A stretch of 64,000 nucleotides of DNA from the NCBI RefSeq assembly GCF_003074055.1, contig NZ_CP029043.1:3712501-3776500 (forward strand), written 5' to 3'. The DNA is from Streptomyces nigra. Its GTDB lineage: Bacteria > Actinomycetota > Actinomycetes > Streptomycetales > Streptomycetaceae. Numbering within the stretch: the stretch's first letter is position 1; each line of letters opens with the position of its first letter. Position numbers and translations under genes: made by a program. A model generated the notes under the pieces. The model worked only from the letters and a program-made list of their open reading frames with translations, did no database searches and was not told where the DNA came from. Positions 28,406-39,711 of this stretch are shown here, piece after piece.

Positions 28406-28832
28406 CGCAGTCCTCCTCGCGACCACCGGCGGCCCATCACCACCGCCGGCTCCAATACTCCTCACCTTATGAGGATTCGGCTCCGATGCGTACAGGGGAG
28501 ACGGACCGACTGCCCGACCACTGCGTCACGCCTCCATCCAGGGCATCGCCGTACGAAGGCGTACGAAAGCAGGGGCGCGCCGCACATATATCTATGCGCC
28601 GGTAGCTCGCGCCGTGGCGCGCATCCCTCGTGCAGGTGAGTTGAGACCTCTTCGAAACATCGGGCACGGGGCAGGCTCACACCCGCCGACGCGTCACGTC
28701 CTACTATTGGATCGTTCAACTTCCTTGACTTCCAAGGGAATTGGCGTCGGATGACCATGCAGAAACGTGCCTGTCAACGCGTGCATATGCGTCCGCACTA
28801 CCCCACCCCATGAGCCCTACTATCGGCTCGCC
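28406..28832. other. Gene-free stretch between hisC and the LacI regulator
   Basis: No coding region is convincing in this 427-base divergent gap. It must hold both promoters. An imperfect inverted repeat, TTCCTTG(N5)CAAGGGAA, at about 28722-28741 could be an operator. The AT-richer part near 28700-28740 is the likely promoter area. Confidence 0.4.
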
Positions 28833-29945
28833 ATGACAGCAGCAGGGAAGCACCAGGTGAGCCGCGCGGAAACCTCTCGCCGGGGCGGCCGGTCCAGCCG
28901 GGCGGGTATCAGAGACGTGGCCGCCGCCGCCGGGGTCTCCATCACGACCGTCTCCGACGCCCTCAACGGCAAGGGCCGGCTCCCCGACGCCACCCGACGC
29001 CATGTCCGCGAGGTCGCCGACCGGCTGGGATACCGCCCGTCGGCCGCCGCCCGCACCCTCCGTACCGGCAAGTCCGGCCTGATCGGTCTGACCGTGACGA
29101 CCTACGGGGATGAACCTTTCACCTTCACCGAGTTCGCGTACTTCGCCGAGATGGCCAGAGCCGCCACCTCCGCCGCGCTCGCCCGCGGCTACGCCCTCGT
29201 GATCCTCCCCGCGACCTCCCGCCACGACGTGTGGTCGAACGTCGCCCTGGACGGCACCGTCGTCATCGACCCCTCCGACCAGGACCCCGTCGTCAGCGAG
29301 CTGGTCCGGCAGGGGCTCCCGGTCGTCTCCGACGGCCGCCCGGCCGGCTCGCTGCCGGTCACCGCCTGGGTCGACAACGACCACGAGGCCGCCGTGCTCG
29401 GCATCCTCGACCATCTGGCCGACGCCGGCGCCCGCCGTATCGGCCTGCTCACCGGCACCACCACGGACACGTACACGCACCTGTCGACCACCGCGTATCT
29501 GCGCTGGTGCGAGCGGGTCGGCCAGGACCCGGTGTACGAGGCCTACCCGGCGCACGACCCGTGCGCGGGCGCCGTCGCCGCCGACCGGCTGCTCGCCCGC
29601 CCGGACCGGCCCGACGCGGTCTACGGCCTCTTCGACCCGAACGGCACCGATCTGCTCGCCGCCGCCCGTCGCTACGGCCTGCGCGTACCGGACGACCTGC
29701 TTCTGGTGTGCTGCAGCGAATCCACGGTGTACGCGAACACCGAGCCGCCCATCACCACGCTCTCGCTCAAGCCCCGCCGCATCGGCACGGCCGTCGTGCA
29801 GCTCCTCATCGACGCCATCGAGGGGGTCGACTCGGAGCAGCCGGTCGAGCAGGTGATACCGACGGAGCTGATCGTGCGCACCTCGTCCCAGCGACGCCCG
29901 CCGCGCACGACGGTCAGCCCGCCGAGGTCCCCCGAGGACCGATAG
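28833..29945 (+). CDS. LacI-family transcriptional regulator
   Basis: A 370-aa regulator. The helix-turn-helix is GIRDVAAAAGVSITTVSDALNGKGRLPDAT with the hinge helix GYRPSAAARTLRTGKSG, followed by a periplasmic-binding-protein-like ligand domain (about 80-340). The start is ATG at 28833; 22 further open codons upstream have no ribosome site. LacI regulators usually control a neighbouring sugar transporter, but none is adjacent, so its targets are elsewhere or it autoregulates. The C-terminal 20 residues are Arg/Pro-rich and probably disordered. Confidence 0.88.
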   Translation: MTAAGKHQVSRAETSRRGGRSSRAGIRDVAAAAGVSITTVSDALNGKGRLPDATRRHVREVADRLGYRPSAAARTLRTGKSGLIGLTVTTYGDEPFTFTEFAYFAEMARAATSAALARGYALVILPATSRHDVWSNVALDGTVVIDPSDQDPVVSELVRQGLPVVSDGRPAGSLPVTAWVDNDHEAAVLGILDHLADAGARRIGLLTGTTTDTYTHLSTTAYLRWCERVGQDPVYEAYPAHDPCAGAVAADRLLARPDRPDAVYGLFDPNGTDLLAAARRYGLRVPDDLLLVCCSESTVYANTEPPITTLSLKPRRIGTAVVQLLIDAIEGVDSEQPVEQVIPTELIVRTSSQRRPPRTTVSPPRSPEDR

Positions 29946-30232
29946 GTCCTACGGCCCGGTAGGACCGCTGGGAGTGCCAGGACCGCTGGAAACGCGCCCC
30001 GGAGCACGTCGCACACAGGTCCGGGGGTGCGTCCGGGGCCGGTCGTCGAGTGGGCGATTTCCGGTCCAACCGGTGCGAAAGCCGCATCGGACGGGAGTCC
30101 TGCTCCGATTCACCACCCCTGGGTCATCACATGGCGCGATCGGCATTCCTATGATGGGCCCACGACACCGCGGGCCGCTGCGACCAGGCAGTCCGAAGCG
30201 GTGCAGCTGCGGCGCGATGGTGGAGGGGTCTG

Positions 30233-31318
30233 ATGACTCAGGGGGCCGGTCAGGGACCCGAGGTGGAGCGGACGGCGACGTTGCGCGACTTCCGGGTGCC
30301 CGCTTACGTCCACGAGACCGGTCCGTACGCCCACAGCACGCACCCCGACGTGGTGCCGCCGCCCGCCGAGACGTACCCGGAGACCTATCCCGAGGGGTAC
30401 ACGCCCACCGAGCGCGACCTCCCGGTCATCCAGCGCGGTGACACGGTCCAGGTGCAGGTCGAGCCCGCCGCCGTCCCGGGCCGGCAGACCACCGCCGGTC
30501 CCGGACCGCTGTTCGTCGTCGGTGACGTGCACGGCTATCTGGACGAGCTGACGGCCGCCCTGCGGGAGAAGGGCCTCATCGACGCGGCCGGCAGCTGGTG
30601 CGCGGGCACCGCGCGGCTGTGGTTCCTCGGCGACTTCACCGACCGCGGCCCCGACGGCATCGGCGTCATCGACCTCGTGATGCGGCTGTCCGCGGAGGCC
30701 GCCGCCTCCGGCGGCTACTGCAAGGCCCTGATGGGCAACCACGAGCTGCTGCTCCTCGGCGCCAAGCGGTTCGGCGACACCCCCGTCAACTCGGGCGCGG
30801 GCACCGCCACCTTCCAGGCGGCCTGGCTGCTCAACGGCGGGCAGAAGACCGACATGGACCGCCTCCAGGACCACCACCTGCAGTGGATGTCCCGGCTCGA
30901 CGCCGTCGAGGAGGTGGACGGGCATCTGCTCGTGCACTCCGACACCACCGCCTACCTCGACTACGGCCGGTCCATCGAGGAGGTCAACGACACCGTCCGC
31001 GAGACGCTGACCCGCAACGACGCCGACGAGGTCTGGGACCTGTTCCGCAAGTTCACCAAGCGGTTCTCCTTCCGCGACGAGGGCGGCGCACAGGCCGTGC
31101 GCTCCCTGCTCGATACGTACGGCGGCACCCGCATCGTTCACGGCCACAGCCCGATCCCGTATCTGCTCGGCGAGGTCGGCTCCGAGGAGGGCGAGGACGA
31201 CTCGGGTCCGCTGGTCGAGGGCCCGCACGTCTACGCGGACGGCCTCGCGATCGCGATGGACGGCGGTGTGACCATGGCCGGAAAGCTGTTGGTCCAGCAA
31301 CTTCCGCTGCAGGTCTGA
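30233..31318 (+). CDS. PPP-family metallophosphoesterase
   Basis: A 361-aa protein. An N-terminal 90-residue region rich in Pro, Tyr and Glu (AETYPETYPEGYTPTE) precedes a calcineurin-like fold. PPP motifs are in order: GDVHGYLDE (about 98), GDFTDRG (about 131) and GNHELLLLG (about 165), with His in HGHSPIPYL near the end. These bind two metal ions, so a Ser/Thr protein phosphatase or diadenosine-polyphosphate-type hydrolase is likely. No kinase is adjacent. The gap 29946-30232 before it holds no gene I can support. Confidence 0.87.
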   Translation: MTQGAGQGPEVERTATLRDFRVPAYVHETGPYAHSTHPDVVPPPAETYPETYPEGYTPTERDLPVIQRGDTVQVQVEPAAVPGRQTTAGPGPLFVVGDVHGYLDELTAALREKGLIDAAGSWCAGTARLWFLGDFTDRGPDGIGVIDLVMRLSAEAAASGGYCKALMGNHELLLLGAKRFGDTPVNSGAGTATFQAAWLLNGGQKTDMDRLQDHHLQWMSRLDAVEEVDGHLLVHSDTTAYLDYGRSIEEVNDTVRETLTRNDADEVWDLFRKFTKRFSFRDEGGAQAVRSLLDTYGGTRIVHGHSPIPYLLGEVGSEEGEDDSGPLVEGPHVYADGLAIAMDGGVTMAGKLLVQQLPLQV

Positions 31319-31516
31319 CCGTTCACCGATGCCGCGTCCCCCGGTCGAGGGGGGCGCGCGGAGGCGCGGACGGGGGCCCAATTTTGGCAAACCCCCTGTC
31401 ACCGTGTGCCGTCACCGCTCTACCATCGGCTTATCCGTAGCAGGCTCCCCTCCGTTTCTGCCCGACGGCTCGTTGGCATGCGAGCCCCAAGCCCTACGGA
31501 GCATCGGGGGATGCAC

Positions 31517-32380
31517 ATGAACAGCGTTCCGCAGCACCTGCTCAGCGAGGACCGCCAGGACTACGAGCGGATCCTCGACGAGGCGCTGCGCTCCGCCCCA
31601 CACCGCCCGGAACTGGCCGCGGTCGGACAGCGGCTCAACTCGGAACAACTGCGCACCATGGCGCTGAGCGCCACCGTCCTCATCACGGCCGCCGCGGCGA
31701 CCGAGTACCAGCACTATGTGAAGGTCCGCGAGGAACTGCGCCAGCCGGCGCCGTCCACCTCGTCGTCGTCCCGCGAATCCGGCTCCACCGAGCCGGGCGG
31801 GGGCGCGATGGGACTCGCCACCACCGTGGGAGAGGTCGCCGAGACCGCGGGGCCCGGGGTCGTCGCCGTCCTCGCGGTCCTGGCGCCCGTCCTCGCCGGC
31901 ACCGCCGCGGCGATATTCCTGCTCGTCGGCTACATCCTGAAGATGTTCAACCCCGAGCCGGCCTTCGCCCAGACGATGCTCACCACCGGATGGGTCTTCG
32001 GAGCCATCGCGGCGGCAGCCATCCTGGTCGCCGCCGTGGGCCTCCTGCTGACCGCCCTGCGCAACCGGCCCACCCTCGACGGCACGCCGTACGGCGCACT
32101 GAGCGAGGAAGTGGTCCTGGCCAGGGAGGCCTGGCGGGAAGCCCTGCTGGAACGGGGCATCCTGCCCTTCCTGCGGGACGCGCTCGCCGACGCCGGCACG
32201 GCGTCGGCCCTGCACCCCACGTCCCCGTCCGCTCCGGCGGGCCGGATGCCGAACCTCGGCTACGGCCGCCCCGGATTCAGCAGCCCGGACGACGGCCCCG
32301 CCGGGGGCCACCGCCCACGCTTCTCGAGCCCGGACTACACCAGCCCGGACTTCGGAGGCCCGGAACACCAGCCGGAGTGA
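31517..32380 (+). CDS. Hypothetical membrane protein
   Basis: A 287-aa protein of unknown family. Residues 1-60 form an amphipathic, charged helical region (LLSEDRQDYERILDEAL), then a Ser/Thr-rich linker (about 75-97). Two strong transmembrane segments follow (about 115-142 and 155-180). The C-terminal 50 residues are Pro/Gly/Ser-rich with repeated SSPD phrases (FSSPDDGP, FSSPDYTSPDF). The start is ATG at 31517 because GGGGG at 31506-31510 is spaced correctly; an ATG at 31511 is too close. It is convergent with the Nudix-like gene. No function assigned. Confidence 0.65.
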   Translation: MNSVPQHLLSEDRQDYERILDEALRSAPHRPELAAVGQRLNSEQLRTMALSATVLITAAAATEYQHYVKVREELRQPAPSTSSSSRESGSTEPGGGAMGLATTVGEVAETAGPGVVAVLAVLAPVLAGTAAAIFLLVGYILKMFNPEPAFAQTMLTTGWVFGAIAAAAILVAAVGLLLTALRNRPTLDGTPYGALSEEVVLAREAWREALLERGILPFLRDALADAGTASALHPTSPSAPAGRMPNLGYGRPGFSSPDDGPAGGHRPRFSSPDYTSPDFGGPEHQPE

Positions 32381-32388
32381 CCCACGGC

Positions 32389-33492
32389 CTACAGGCGCCG
32401 GGTGAGCTGCGCCTCGACTCGTTCGACGAGCGTGCGGCTGTAGGCATGGACCAGCGAGAGGTGGAAGAGTGCCGGCGCCAGTGGCGCCCAGCGGTGGACG
32501 CGGTCGTCCCGCAGCATGTACTTGACGACCGCCGCGGGCCGGAAGGGCACGTAGTCGATGGTCTGGTGCTCCCAGCGGTCCGCCACGCCCCGGCTCATGC
32601 GTGCCTGCAGGTCCGCGCTGCTCAGGTCCTTCAGCTTGGCGTAGAAGTGACCGCTCCAGTGGCGCTTGCCGATGTCCAGGACGAAGGCCAGCAGGTCGAG
32701 GGAGTACTCGTGGGGCTCCAGGGACAGTTCCTCGCGCATCCCCCGGCGGGCCACGGCATACAGGTCCGGCGCGCTCCGGCCCGACGAGTCGATGTGCCGG
32801 GACAGGCCCTCGTTGACGGAGGAGTTCCAGACGCCCGGGGCCATCCGGACCCGGTCGCTGCGCTGGCTGACCACGAGCATGTCGTCGGCGGTGACCACGG
32901 CTATGTTGACGGCGAAGCTGCACTGGAGGAAGGCCGGCGCCTCCAGGGGCCGGTCCGGATCCAGATAGCGGGACCGGGGCGTCGTGCCGTCCGGAAGCCG
33001 GCGGTCGAGCTGCTGAGCGGCCAGGAAGGTGTAGTAGTCGGTCGGTCGCAGCCTCAGACGGACCTCGGGTCGCTCGTCGAGAGCGGTGCGTGAGATGTCG
33101 AACGCCTCGACCGCGTACCGGGGCCCGTTCCACAGCGGAGTCCGCCCCTCGGCCCGCAACTGCTCGCTCTCCGCGGCGATCTCGCTCCGCCAGGGCCGCA
33201 TGTCCGGAGGCAGCTCGATCTCATCGTCACGCACATGCACGTAGACGGTCTCGGGAGGTATCGGGGACTCCCCGTCCCCCTCGACGATCAGAGCGGACGT
33301 CTGCAGAGGCCCGAGCGAGAAGGTACGCCAGGCGGGCCCCGTCTCCTCCCGCCGTCCGAGGCTGCGGAGCGCGCGTGTCGAACGCTTCCGCAAGCGGTAC
33401 CAGGCGTCCTGTAACGGCTGCTGGAACAGCACGGCGAACAGCATGCCTATGACGGCGCCCACTACCCCGTTGGCAACATCGATCCCGGCCAT
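32389..33492 (-). CDS. Membrane-anchored protein with a degenerate Nudix-like domain
   Basis: A 367-aa protein. One N-terminal transmembrane helix (about 8-26) and a basic stretch (RLRKRSTRALRSLGRR) place the rest in the cytoplasm. The C-terminal half has a Nudix-like region: VVTADDMLVVSQRSDRVRMAPGVWNSSVNEGL, then an insertion, then ARRGMREELSLEP. This resembles the REUxEExGU box with its first Glu replaced by Gly but the metal-binding Glu-Glu kept. It may bind rather than cleave nucleoside diphosphate compounds. It is 8 bases from, and convergent with, the membrane gene at 31517. Family recognition is tentative. Confidence 0.6.
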   Translation of the reverse strand: MAGIDVANGVVGAVIGMLFAVLFQQPLQDAWYRLRKRSTRALRSLGRREETGPAWRTFSLGPLQTSALIVEGDGESPIPPETVYVHVRDDEIELPPDMRPWRSEIAAESEQLRAEGRTPLWNGPRYAVEAFDISRTALDERPEVRLRLRPTDYYTFLAAQQLDRRLPDGTTPRSRYLDPDRPLEAPAFLQCSFAVNIAVVTADDMLVVSQRSDRVRMAPGVWNSSVNEGLSRHIDSSGRSAPDLYAVARRGMREELSLEPHEYSLDLLAFVLDIGKRHWSGHFYAKLKDLSSADLQARMSRGVADRWEHQTIDYVPFRPAAVVKYMLRDDRVHRWAPLAPALFHLSLVHAYSRTLVERVEAQLTRRL

Positions 33493-33578
33493 AGACCCAT
33501 CACCCTACGGATCTTGATCGACTCGGGCGGCGCCGTGTCCTGGTCGTTACGTCCACACCGGCCGAACGGGAGGGGCGA

Positions 33579-33615
33579 GGACGGCCCGCGCTGCTCGATG
33601 CGGCACGGGCCGTCC
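33579..33615 (-). terminator. Probable terminator after thiC
   Basis: A 10-bp GC stem (33579-33588 with 33606-33615) closes a 17-base loop, just past the thiC stop at 33630 on the minus strand. No clear T-run follows, as usual in Streptomyces. Confidence 0.5.
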
Positions 33616-33629
33616 GGTGACGGAGGAGG

Positions 33630-35580
<1,951 letters not shown>

Positions 35581-35664
35581 CGCGTGTACAAAGGTGGTTC
35601 TACGCTAACGTCAGTTCGGGCGCGGTGAACAGAGGGCCCCCACCGTTCTTGCGATGATCGCAGG

Positions 35665-37221
35665 GTGACCACGATGCATGAACCTCCCTTCCCTCCGCCC
35701 GAACCGCGCCGAGGCTCAGGCCCCGACAACGGCACCGCGCAACGCAACGACCGTCAGCGCGGCTGGAGTTCAGGGGCGCCTGGCGGCGCCTCCGGCGGCG
35801 GACACGGGCATGGACCTGGGCACGACCCCGGACACGACCCCGGGCGCGGACAGGGACACGGCTCGGGGCACGGTTCCGGACACGGCTCGGGGCACGGGCA
35901 TTCGCACAGCCACTCCCACGGTCCGGCCGCCCCCGTCTCCCGTCATCTCCGCAAGGTCATCGCGGCCGTCCTGATCCCCTTCGCCGCCGCGGTCGTGGTC
36001 GGCCTCGCCGTGCTCTGGCCGGGCGGCGCACCGGCGCACGAGCGCACCGGGGTCGGCTTCGACCGGCAGACCCAGCAGGCCACGGTCACCAAGGTGGTCG
36101 AGCTGAGCTGCAAGGAGGTGGGCGCCGGAGGAGTACCGCCGACCGGGGACACCTCCACCCCCTCGGGGTCTTCCGCGGTGCGCGAGGAGAGCGGCACCTG
36201 CAAGAAGGCGACGATCCGCGTCGACACGGGGAAGGACAAGGGCCGTACGTTCACGGAGGTCGTCCAGCCCGACCAGTCACGGCAGTTGAGCGAGGGCCAG
36301 GAGGTCGTGGTCGCCTACGAGCCCTCCGCTCCCAAGGACCTCCAGTACGCGGTCACCGACGTCAACCGGCGCGTCCCGCTGTCGGTGCTCGCCGGGATCT
36401 TCGCCGTGGCCGTCGTACTCGTCGGACGGCTGCGGGGCGTCATGGCCCTGGTCTCCCTGGCGATCAGCTTCCTGCTGCTCAACTTCTTCATCCTGCCGGC
36501 GATCCTGCAGGGCTCGAACCCGCTGGTGGTCGCCGTGGTGGGAGCGAGCGCCATCATGCTCATCGCGCTCTATCTGTGTCACGGTCCATCGGCACGGACG
36601 TCCGTCGCGGTCCTCGGCACCCTGATCTCGCTCCTGCTGATCGGCGTCCTGGGCTCGGTGTTCATCGACTGGGCCGCGCTGACCGGCAACACCGACGACA
36701 ACACCGGCCTCATCCACGGCCTGTACCCGTCGATCGACATGAGCGGTCTGCTGCTGGCCGGGATCATCATCGGTTCGCTCGGTGTGCTCGACGACGTGAC
36801 GGTCACCCAGACCTCCGCGGTCTGGGAGTTGCACGAGGCCAACCCCACGATGGGCTGGCGCGGGCTGTACCGGGCCGGTATCCGCATCGGACGCGACCAC
36901 ATCGCGTCCGTCGTCAACACCCTCGTCCTCGCCTACGCGGGTGCCGCACTGCCCTTGCTGCTGCTCTTCTCCATCGCCCAGAGCGGTGTCGGCACGGTCG
37001 CCAACAGCGAACTGGTGGCCGAGGAGATCGTGCGGACGCTGGTGGGCTCCATCGGACTCGTCGCGTCCGTGCCGGTGACCACGGCCCTGGCCGCCCTGGT
37101 GGTGTCGGCCGACCGTCCCGAGCCCGGCAAGGCGCCGACCCCCGCGGGGGCCCAGCCGGCCGTCGCGGGCCCCGCACCGGCCGTGGGACGGGGTGGACGG
37201 GGGCGGCGCCGCAAGCGGTGA
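35665..37221 (+). CDS. YibE/F-family membrane protein with His-rich N terminus
   Basis: A 518-aa protein. After a Pro/Arg start, residues about 38-92 are a Gly-His repeat (units GHDPGHDPG, GHGSGHGSG, HGHSHSHS), a likely metal-binding tail in the cytosol. A first helix (about 97-117) precedes an extracellular beta domain (about 120-230), then seven or so helices (about 232-490) of the YibE/F family. The C terminus is Gly/Arg-rich. Function in the family is unknown; the His tail suggests divalent metal handling, by inference. GTG at 35665 or ATG at 35674 could be the start. Confidence 0.85.
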   Translation: MTTMHEPPFPPPEPRRGSGPDNGTAQRNDRQRGWSSGAPGGASGGGHGHGPGHDPGHDPGRGQGHGSGHGSGHGSGHGHSHSHSHGPAAPVSRHLRKVIAAVLIPFAAAVVVGLAVLWPGGAPAHERTGVGFDRQTQQATVTKVVELSCKEVGAGGVPPTGDTSTPSGSSAVREESGTCKKATIRVDTGKDKGRTFTEVVQPDQSRQLSEGQEVVVAYEPSAPKDLQYAVTDVNRRVPLSVLAGIFAVAVVLVGRLRGVMALVSLAISFLLLNFFILPAILQGSNPLVVAVVGASAIMLIALYLCHGPSARTSVAVLGTLISLLLIGVLGSVFIDWAALTGNTDDNTGLIHGLYPSIDMSGLLLAGIIIGSLGVLDDVTVTQTSAVWELHEANPTMGWRGLYRAGIRIGRDHIASVVNTLVLAYAGAALPLLLLFSIAQSGVGTVANSELVAEEIVRTLVGSIGLVASVPVTTALAALVVSADRPEPGKAPTPAGAQPAVAGPAPAVGRGGRGRRRKR

Positions 37222-37340
37222 GGCGCCGGCGTGAGGCGCCCCCTCAGGCGCCCTCGATGGCATCCCGGGAGCCGTCCCACGAGGCGCCCCGCCTCCGCTG
37301 AAGCGTTACGCCACCCCCACCCCCACCGCCGCGCGACACG

Positions 37341-37778
37341 TCAGCCCGCGCTCTGCTCCTCCGCCAGGATGCGGTCCAGGGCCTCGTCGAGATGCGCGTC
37401 GAAGTCGGCGAGCGCCCCCTCCTGTCCGAGCGGCACCAGCTTGTCGGTGCGGTCCAGGAACGCCACGAGCGGGGCGACGGAAGAACGGAACAGCGCCTGG
37501 TCCAGGCCCACCTGGAGCCGGATCAGCACATCGCCCAGGGTGTCGGACCCGGCCGGTGAGACCCGTACGTCGCCCTCCCCGCAGGGCCGGCCCACCCCGT
37601 CGACCAGCAGTTCGCGGCCGAAGGCCCAGGTGACCGGTGCGTCACCGGGCAGATGGAAGGTGAGCCGCACGGCGTAGGGATCACAGGTCTCGTAGCGCAG
37701 TTCGACCGGGATGCGGAAGGAGAGCTCCTCGGAGACGAGAAAGCTCATCATGACCTCTGCCTGTACGGACTCGCGCAT
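37341..37778 (-). CDS. ssgA: SsgA, sporulation-specific cell division activator
   Basis: A 145-aa SALP-family protein whose start (ESVQAEVMMSFLVSEELSF) and end (GRILAEEQ-type) match SsgA closely. Conserved phrases are RIPVELRYE, TFHLPGDAPVTWAFGRELL and VAFLDRTDKLVPLGQE. SsgA directs septum placement and branching in aerial hyphae by positioning SsgB and thus FtsZ. It is found only in morphologically complex actinomycetes. The activator gene ssgR lies immediately upstream on the same strand, 96 bases away, as in S. coelicolor. The mid-region (about 65-80) is more divergent than the rest. Confidence 0.95.
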   Translation of the reverse strand: MRESVQAEVMMSFLVSEELSFRIPVELRYETCDPYAVRLTFHLPGDAPVTWAFGRELLVDGVGRPCGEGDVRVSPAGSDTLGDVLIRLQVGLDQALFRSSVAPLVAFLDRTDKLVPLGQEGALADFDAHLDEALDRILAEEQSAG

Positions 37779-37874
37779 CGCCTACCCCGTCGGTTGCCTT
37801 CGACTGGCCGGGACGGACCCCGACACTGGTGGAATCTTGCTGAACGTACACGAGAGATCACAAGGAGTGAGTTT

Positions 37875-38765
37875 TCAGATACTGATAGAGAGCGCGAGTG
37901 ACCCCAGAAGCCGGCCGATCTCGGCCTGGAGCTGACGCACCGCCGACGGCAACCGGTCGGCCTGGTGGAAGGGGAGGGACAGGGCCATCGTCGCGGCCGT
38001 CGTACCCACGGTGATGGGGATGGCCGCGCAGACCGTGCCCAGCGCGTACTCCTGACGCTCGGTCACCGGCGCCATCCGCCCTGCCTGGTCCAGGCGTCGT
38101 AGCAGGCTGGCGCTGTCCGGGACGGTGTAGGGCGTGATGGCGCGCACCGGATGCCGGTCCAGATGGTCGCGCCGGGCCTCCTCGTCCAACTGGGAGAGCA
38201 GACACTGGCCGATGGCGTGGGCATGGCCGGTCTCACGGAAGTCGGCCCACTCCTGCACCGCCGGATTGCTGTGGGTGTCGGAGACGCACATGACCTCGAT
38301 CTCACCCTCGCGGTACTGGGCGTAGTAAACCGGGACACCGATCGCGTCACGCCATTGAGCGAGTGCGTCGACCATCGTGCTGCGACGTTTCTGCTGGGCG
38401 CTGCTGCTGCTCAGCCGCACGGCGGCGTCACCGAGGAAGAACAGCCCCTTGTCGCGGCGGAGATAGCCCTCGTGCACCAGGGTGCGCAGCAGGTGGTACG
38501 CCGTGGGCAGCGCCAGGCCCGTCTCCCGGGCGAGTTGCTTGGCGGGAGCGCCGTACGTATGACCCGCGACGCACTCCAGCAGGCGCATGGCCCGCTGCAC
38601 GGATCCGATGAGGGTCGCGGACGGCGGCTGCTCCGGGGGTGCCGGGGCCGTCTCGGAGACCGGCGACGTCTGCCGGGGGACCTGGGGCACCGAGCAGGGG
38701 CGCGGCTGTTCCAGGGGGTGGTGGGTCGGTGTGGGTGGGGCGGTGTCAACCGTGGCCAAGGTCAC
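37875..38765 (-). CDS. ssgR: SsgR, IclR-family activator of ssgA
   Basis: An IclR-type regulator with a winged HTH (GSVQRAMRLLECVAGHTYGAPAKQLARETGLALPTAYHLLRTLVHEGYLRRD) and a C-terminal effector domain with GQCLLSQLDEEAR and ITVGTTAATMALS. In S. coelicolor SsgR binds upstream of ssgA and is required for its transcription; the arrangement here is the same. The start is uncertain: a GTG at 38765 gives 296 aa, but the first 50-80 residues are Pro/Thr-rich and a later start near the HTH is possible. Confidence 0.9.
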   Translation of the reverse strand: MTLATVDTAPPTPTHHPLEQPRPCSVPQVPRQTSPVSETAPAPPEQPPSATLIGSVQRAMRLLECVAGHTYGAPAKQLARETGLALPTAYHLLRTLVHEGYLRRDKGLFFLGDAAVRLSSSSAQQKRRSTMVDALAQWRDAIGVPVYYAQYREGEIEVMCVSDTHSNPAVQEWADFRETGHAHAIGQCLLSQLDEEARRDHLDRHPVRAITPYTVPDSASLLRRLDQAGRMAPVTERQEYALGTVCAAIPITVGTTAATMALSLPFHQADRLPSAVRQLQAEIGRLLGSLALSISI

Positions 38766-38953
38766 TCCCGAGGGGCGAGGGGGAGCCCGTGCGGGGGAAC
38801 ACGGGGAGGGGTGCACGCCGCTCGCGGGGACGGCCCCGCGTCGATTCACGGACTCTATTGGCCCGTCGTCCCTGACGGCCGCACGGCCGGGAAAACTTCC
38901 CTCGCCCGAGGGAACCGGTGGTTCCTGTTACCGCCCACCGGTCCCCGGAGACC

Positions 38954-39166
38954 TCACCAGTCGCCGCGCGACGACGAACTCGACGTGAACTTCCTGACGA
39001 CGTAGATCAGTCCGCCGACCAGGGCCACGAAGACCAGCAGCTTGAAGAGCAGTCCGATCACGAAGCCGACGACGCTGGCTATCAGCCCGCCGAACACGAC
39101 CAGGGCGATGACCGGCACCGCGATCCACTTCACCCACCACGGCAGTCCCGCGAAGATCTCACGCAT
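38954..39166 (-). CDS. Small membrane protein (DUF5326-like)
   Basis: A 70-aa protein with two closely spaced hydrophobic helices (about 14-34 and 37-58), a WWVKW start and a basic, Ser-rich tail (RKFTSSSSSRGDW). It resembles the small Streptomyces DUF5326 family. No known function. Stand-alone gene between ssgR and the cupin gene. Confidence 0.75.
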   Translation of the reverse strand: MREIFAGLPWWVKWIAVPVIALVVFGGLIASVVGFVIGLLFKLLVFVALVGGLIYVVRKFTSSSSSRGDW

Positions 39167-39333
39167 CGCCCTTTTTCCTTACCTCTCCGCCCGTCCAGTG
39201 CGGGTCCTGACCGTCGATGGGAATCCCATCCGATTCCCTGCACCCGATGCTAGGACCGGCAGGTGGTCCGGCGGGGGCCTCGCAGCCCTTGTCCTCCCCT
39301 GAACGAACCCTGAGGGAACCCCGAGACGCGAGG

Positions 39334-39660
39334 TCAGTTCTCGGGCGGAGAGAACACCACGAGCACCCTCAGGTCCTCGCTGATGTGGTGGAACTTGTGC
39401 GCGACCCCGGCCGGGACGTAGACGACGCTCCCCCGCGCCACATGCGTCGTCTCCAGGCCGACGGTGATCTGTGCGCGGCCGCTCACGACGAAGTAGACCT
39501 CGTCCTGGTTGTGCGGCTGTTGTGGATCGTGCTCGCCCGCGTCGAGCGCGTACAGCCCGACCGACATGTTCCGCTCTCGCAGAAACTGCAGGTAGGCACC
39601 GTCGTTGGCGGCACGCTCCGCCTCCAGTTCATCCAGCCGGAAGGCCTTCATCGCAGTCAT
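39334..39660 (-). CDS. Cupin-domain protein
   Basis: A 108-aa single-domain cupin. The metal motif HNQDEVYFVVSG fits cupin motif 1 (H-x-D/H-E), and GVAHKFHHI fits motif 2. Enzyme or binding role unknown. The ATG at 39660 has GAGGG close upstream; ATG at 39651 is an alternative. It is divergent from the membrane protein-ptpA operon, with 51 bases between the two starts, so the promoters overlap. Confidence 0.85.
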   Translation of the reverse strand: MTAMKAFRLDELEAERAANDGAYLQFLRERNMSVGLYALDAGEHDPQQPHNQDEVYFVVSGRAQITVGLETTHVARGSVVYVPAGVAHKFHHISEDLRVLVVFSPPEN

Positions 39661-39711
39661 CCGCCCTCGTCGCAGTGCTCTTGGCCGATCTCGTCTGCCA
39701 CGATCAGACAC

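Noticed and set aside
35800..35930. Repetitive GC-rich block that could suggest a CRISPR or satellite array
   Set aside because: It encodes a Gly-His repeat in frame with the YibE/F gene; there are no spacers or cas genes.
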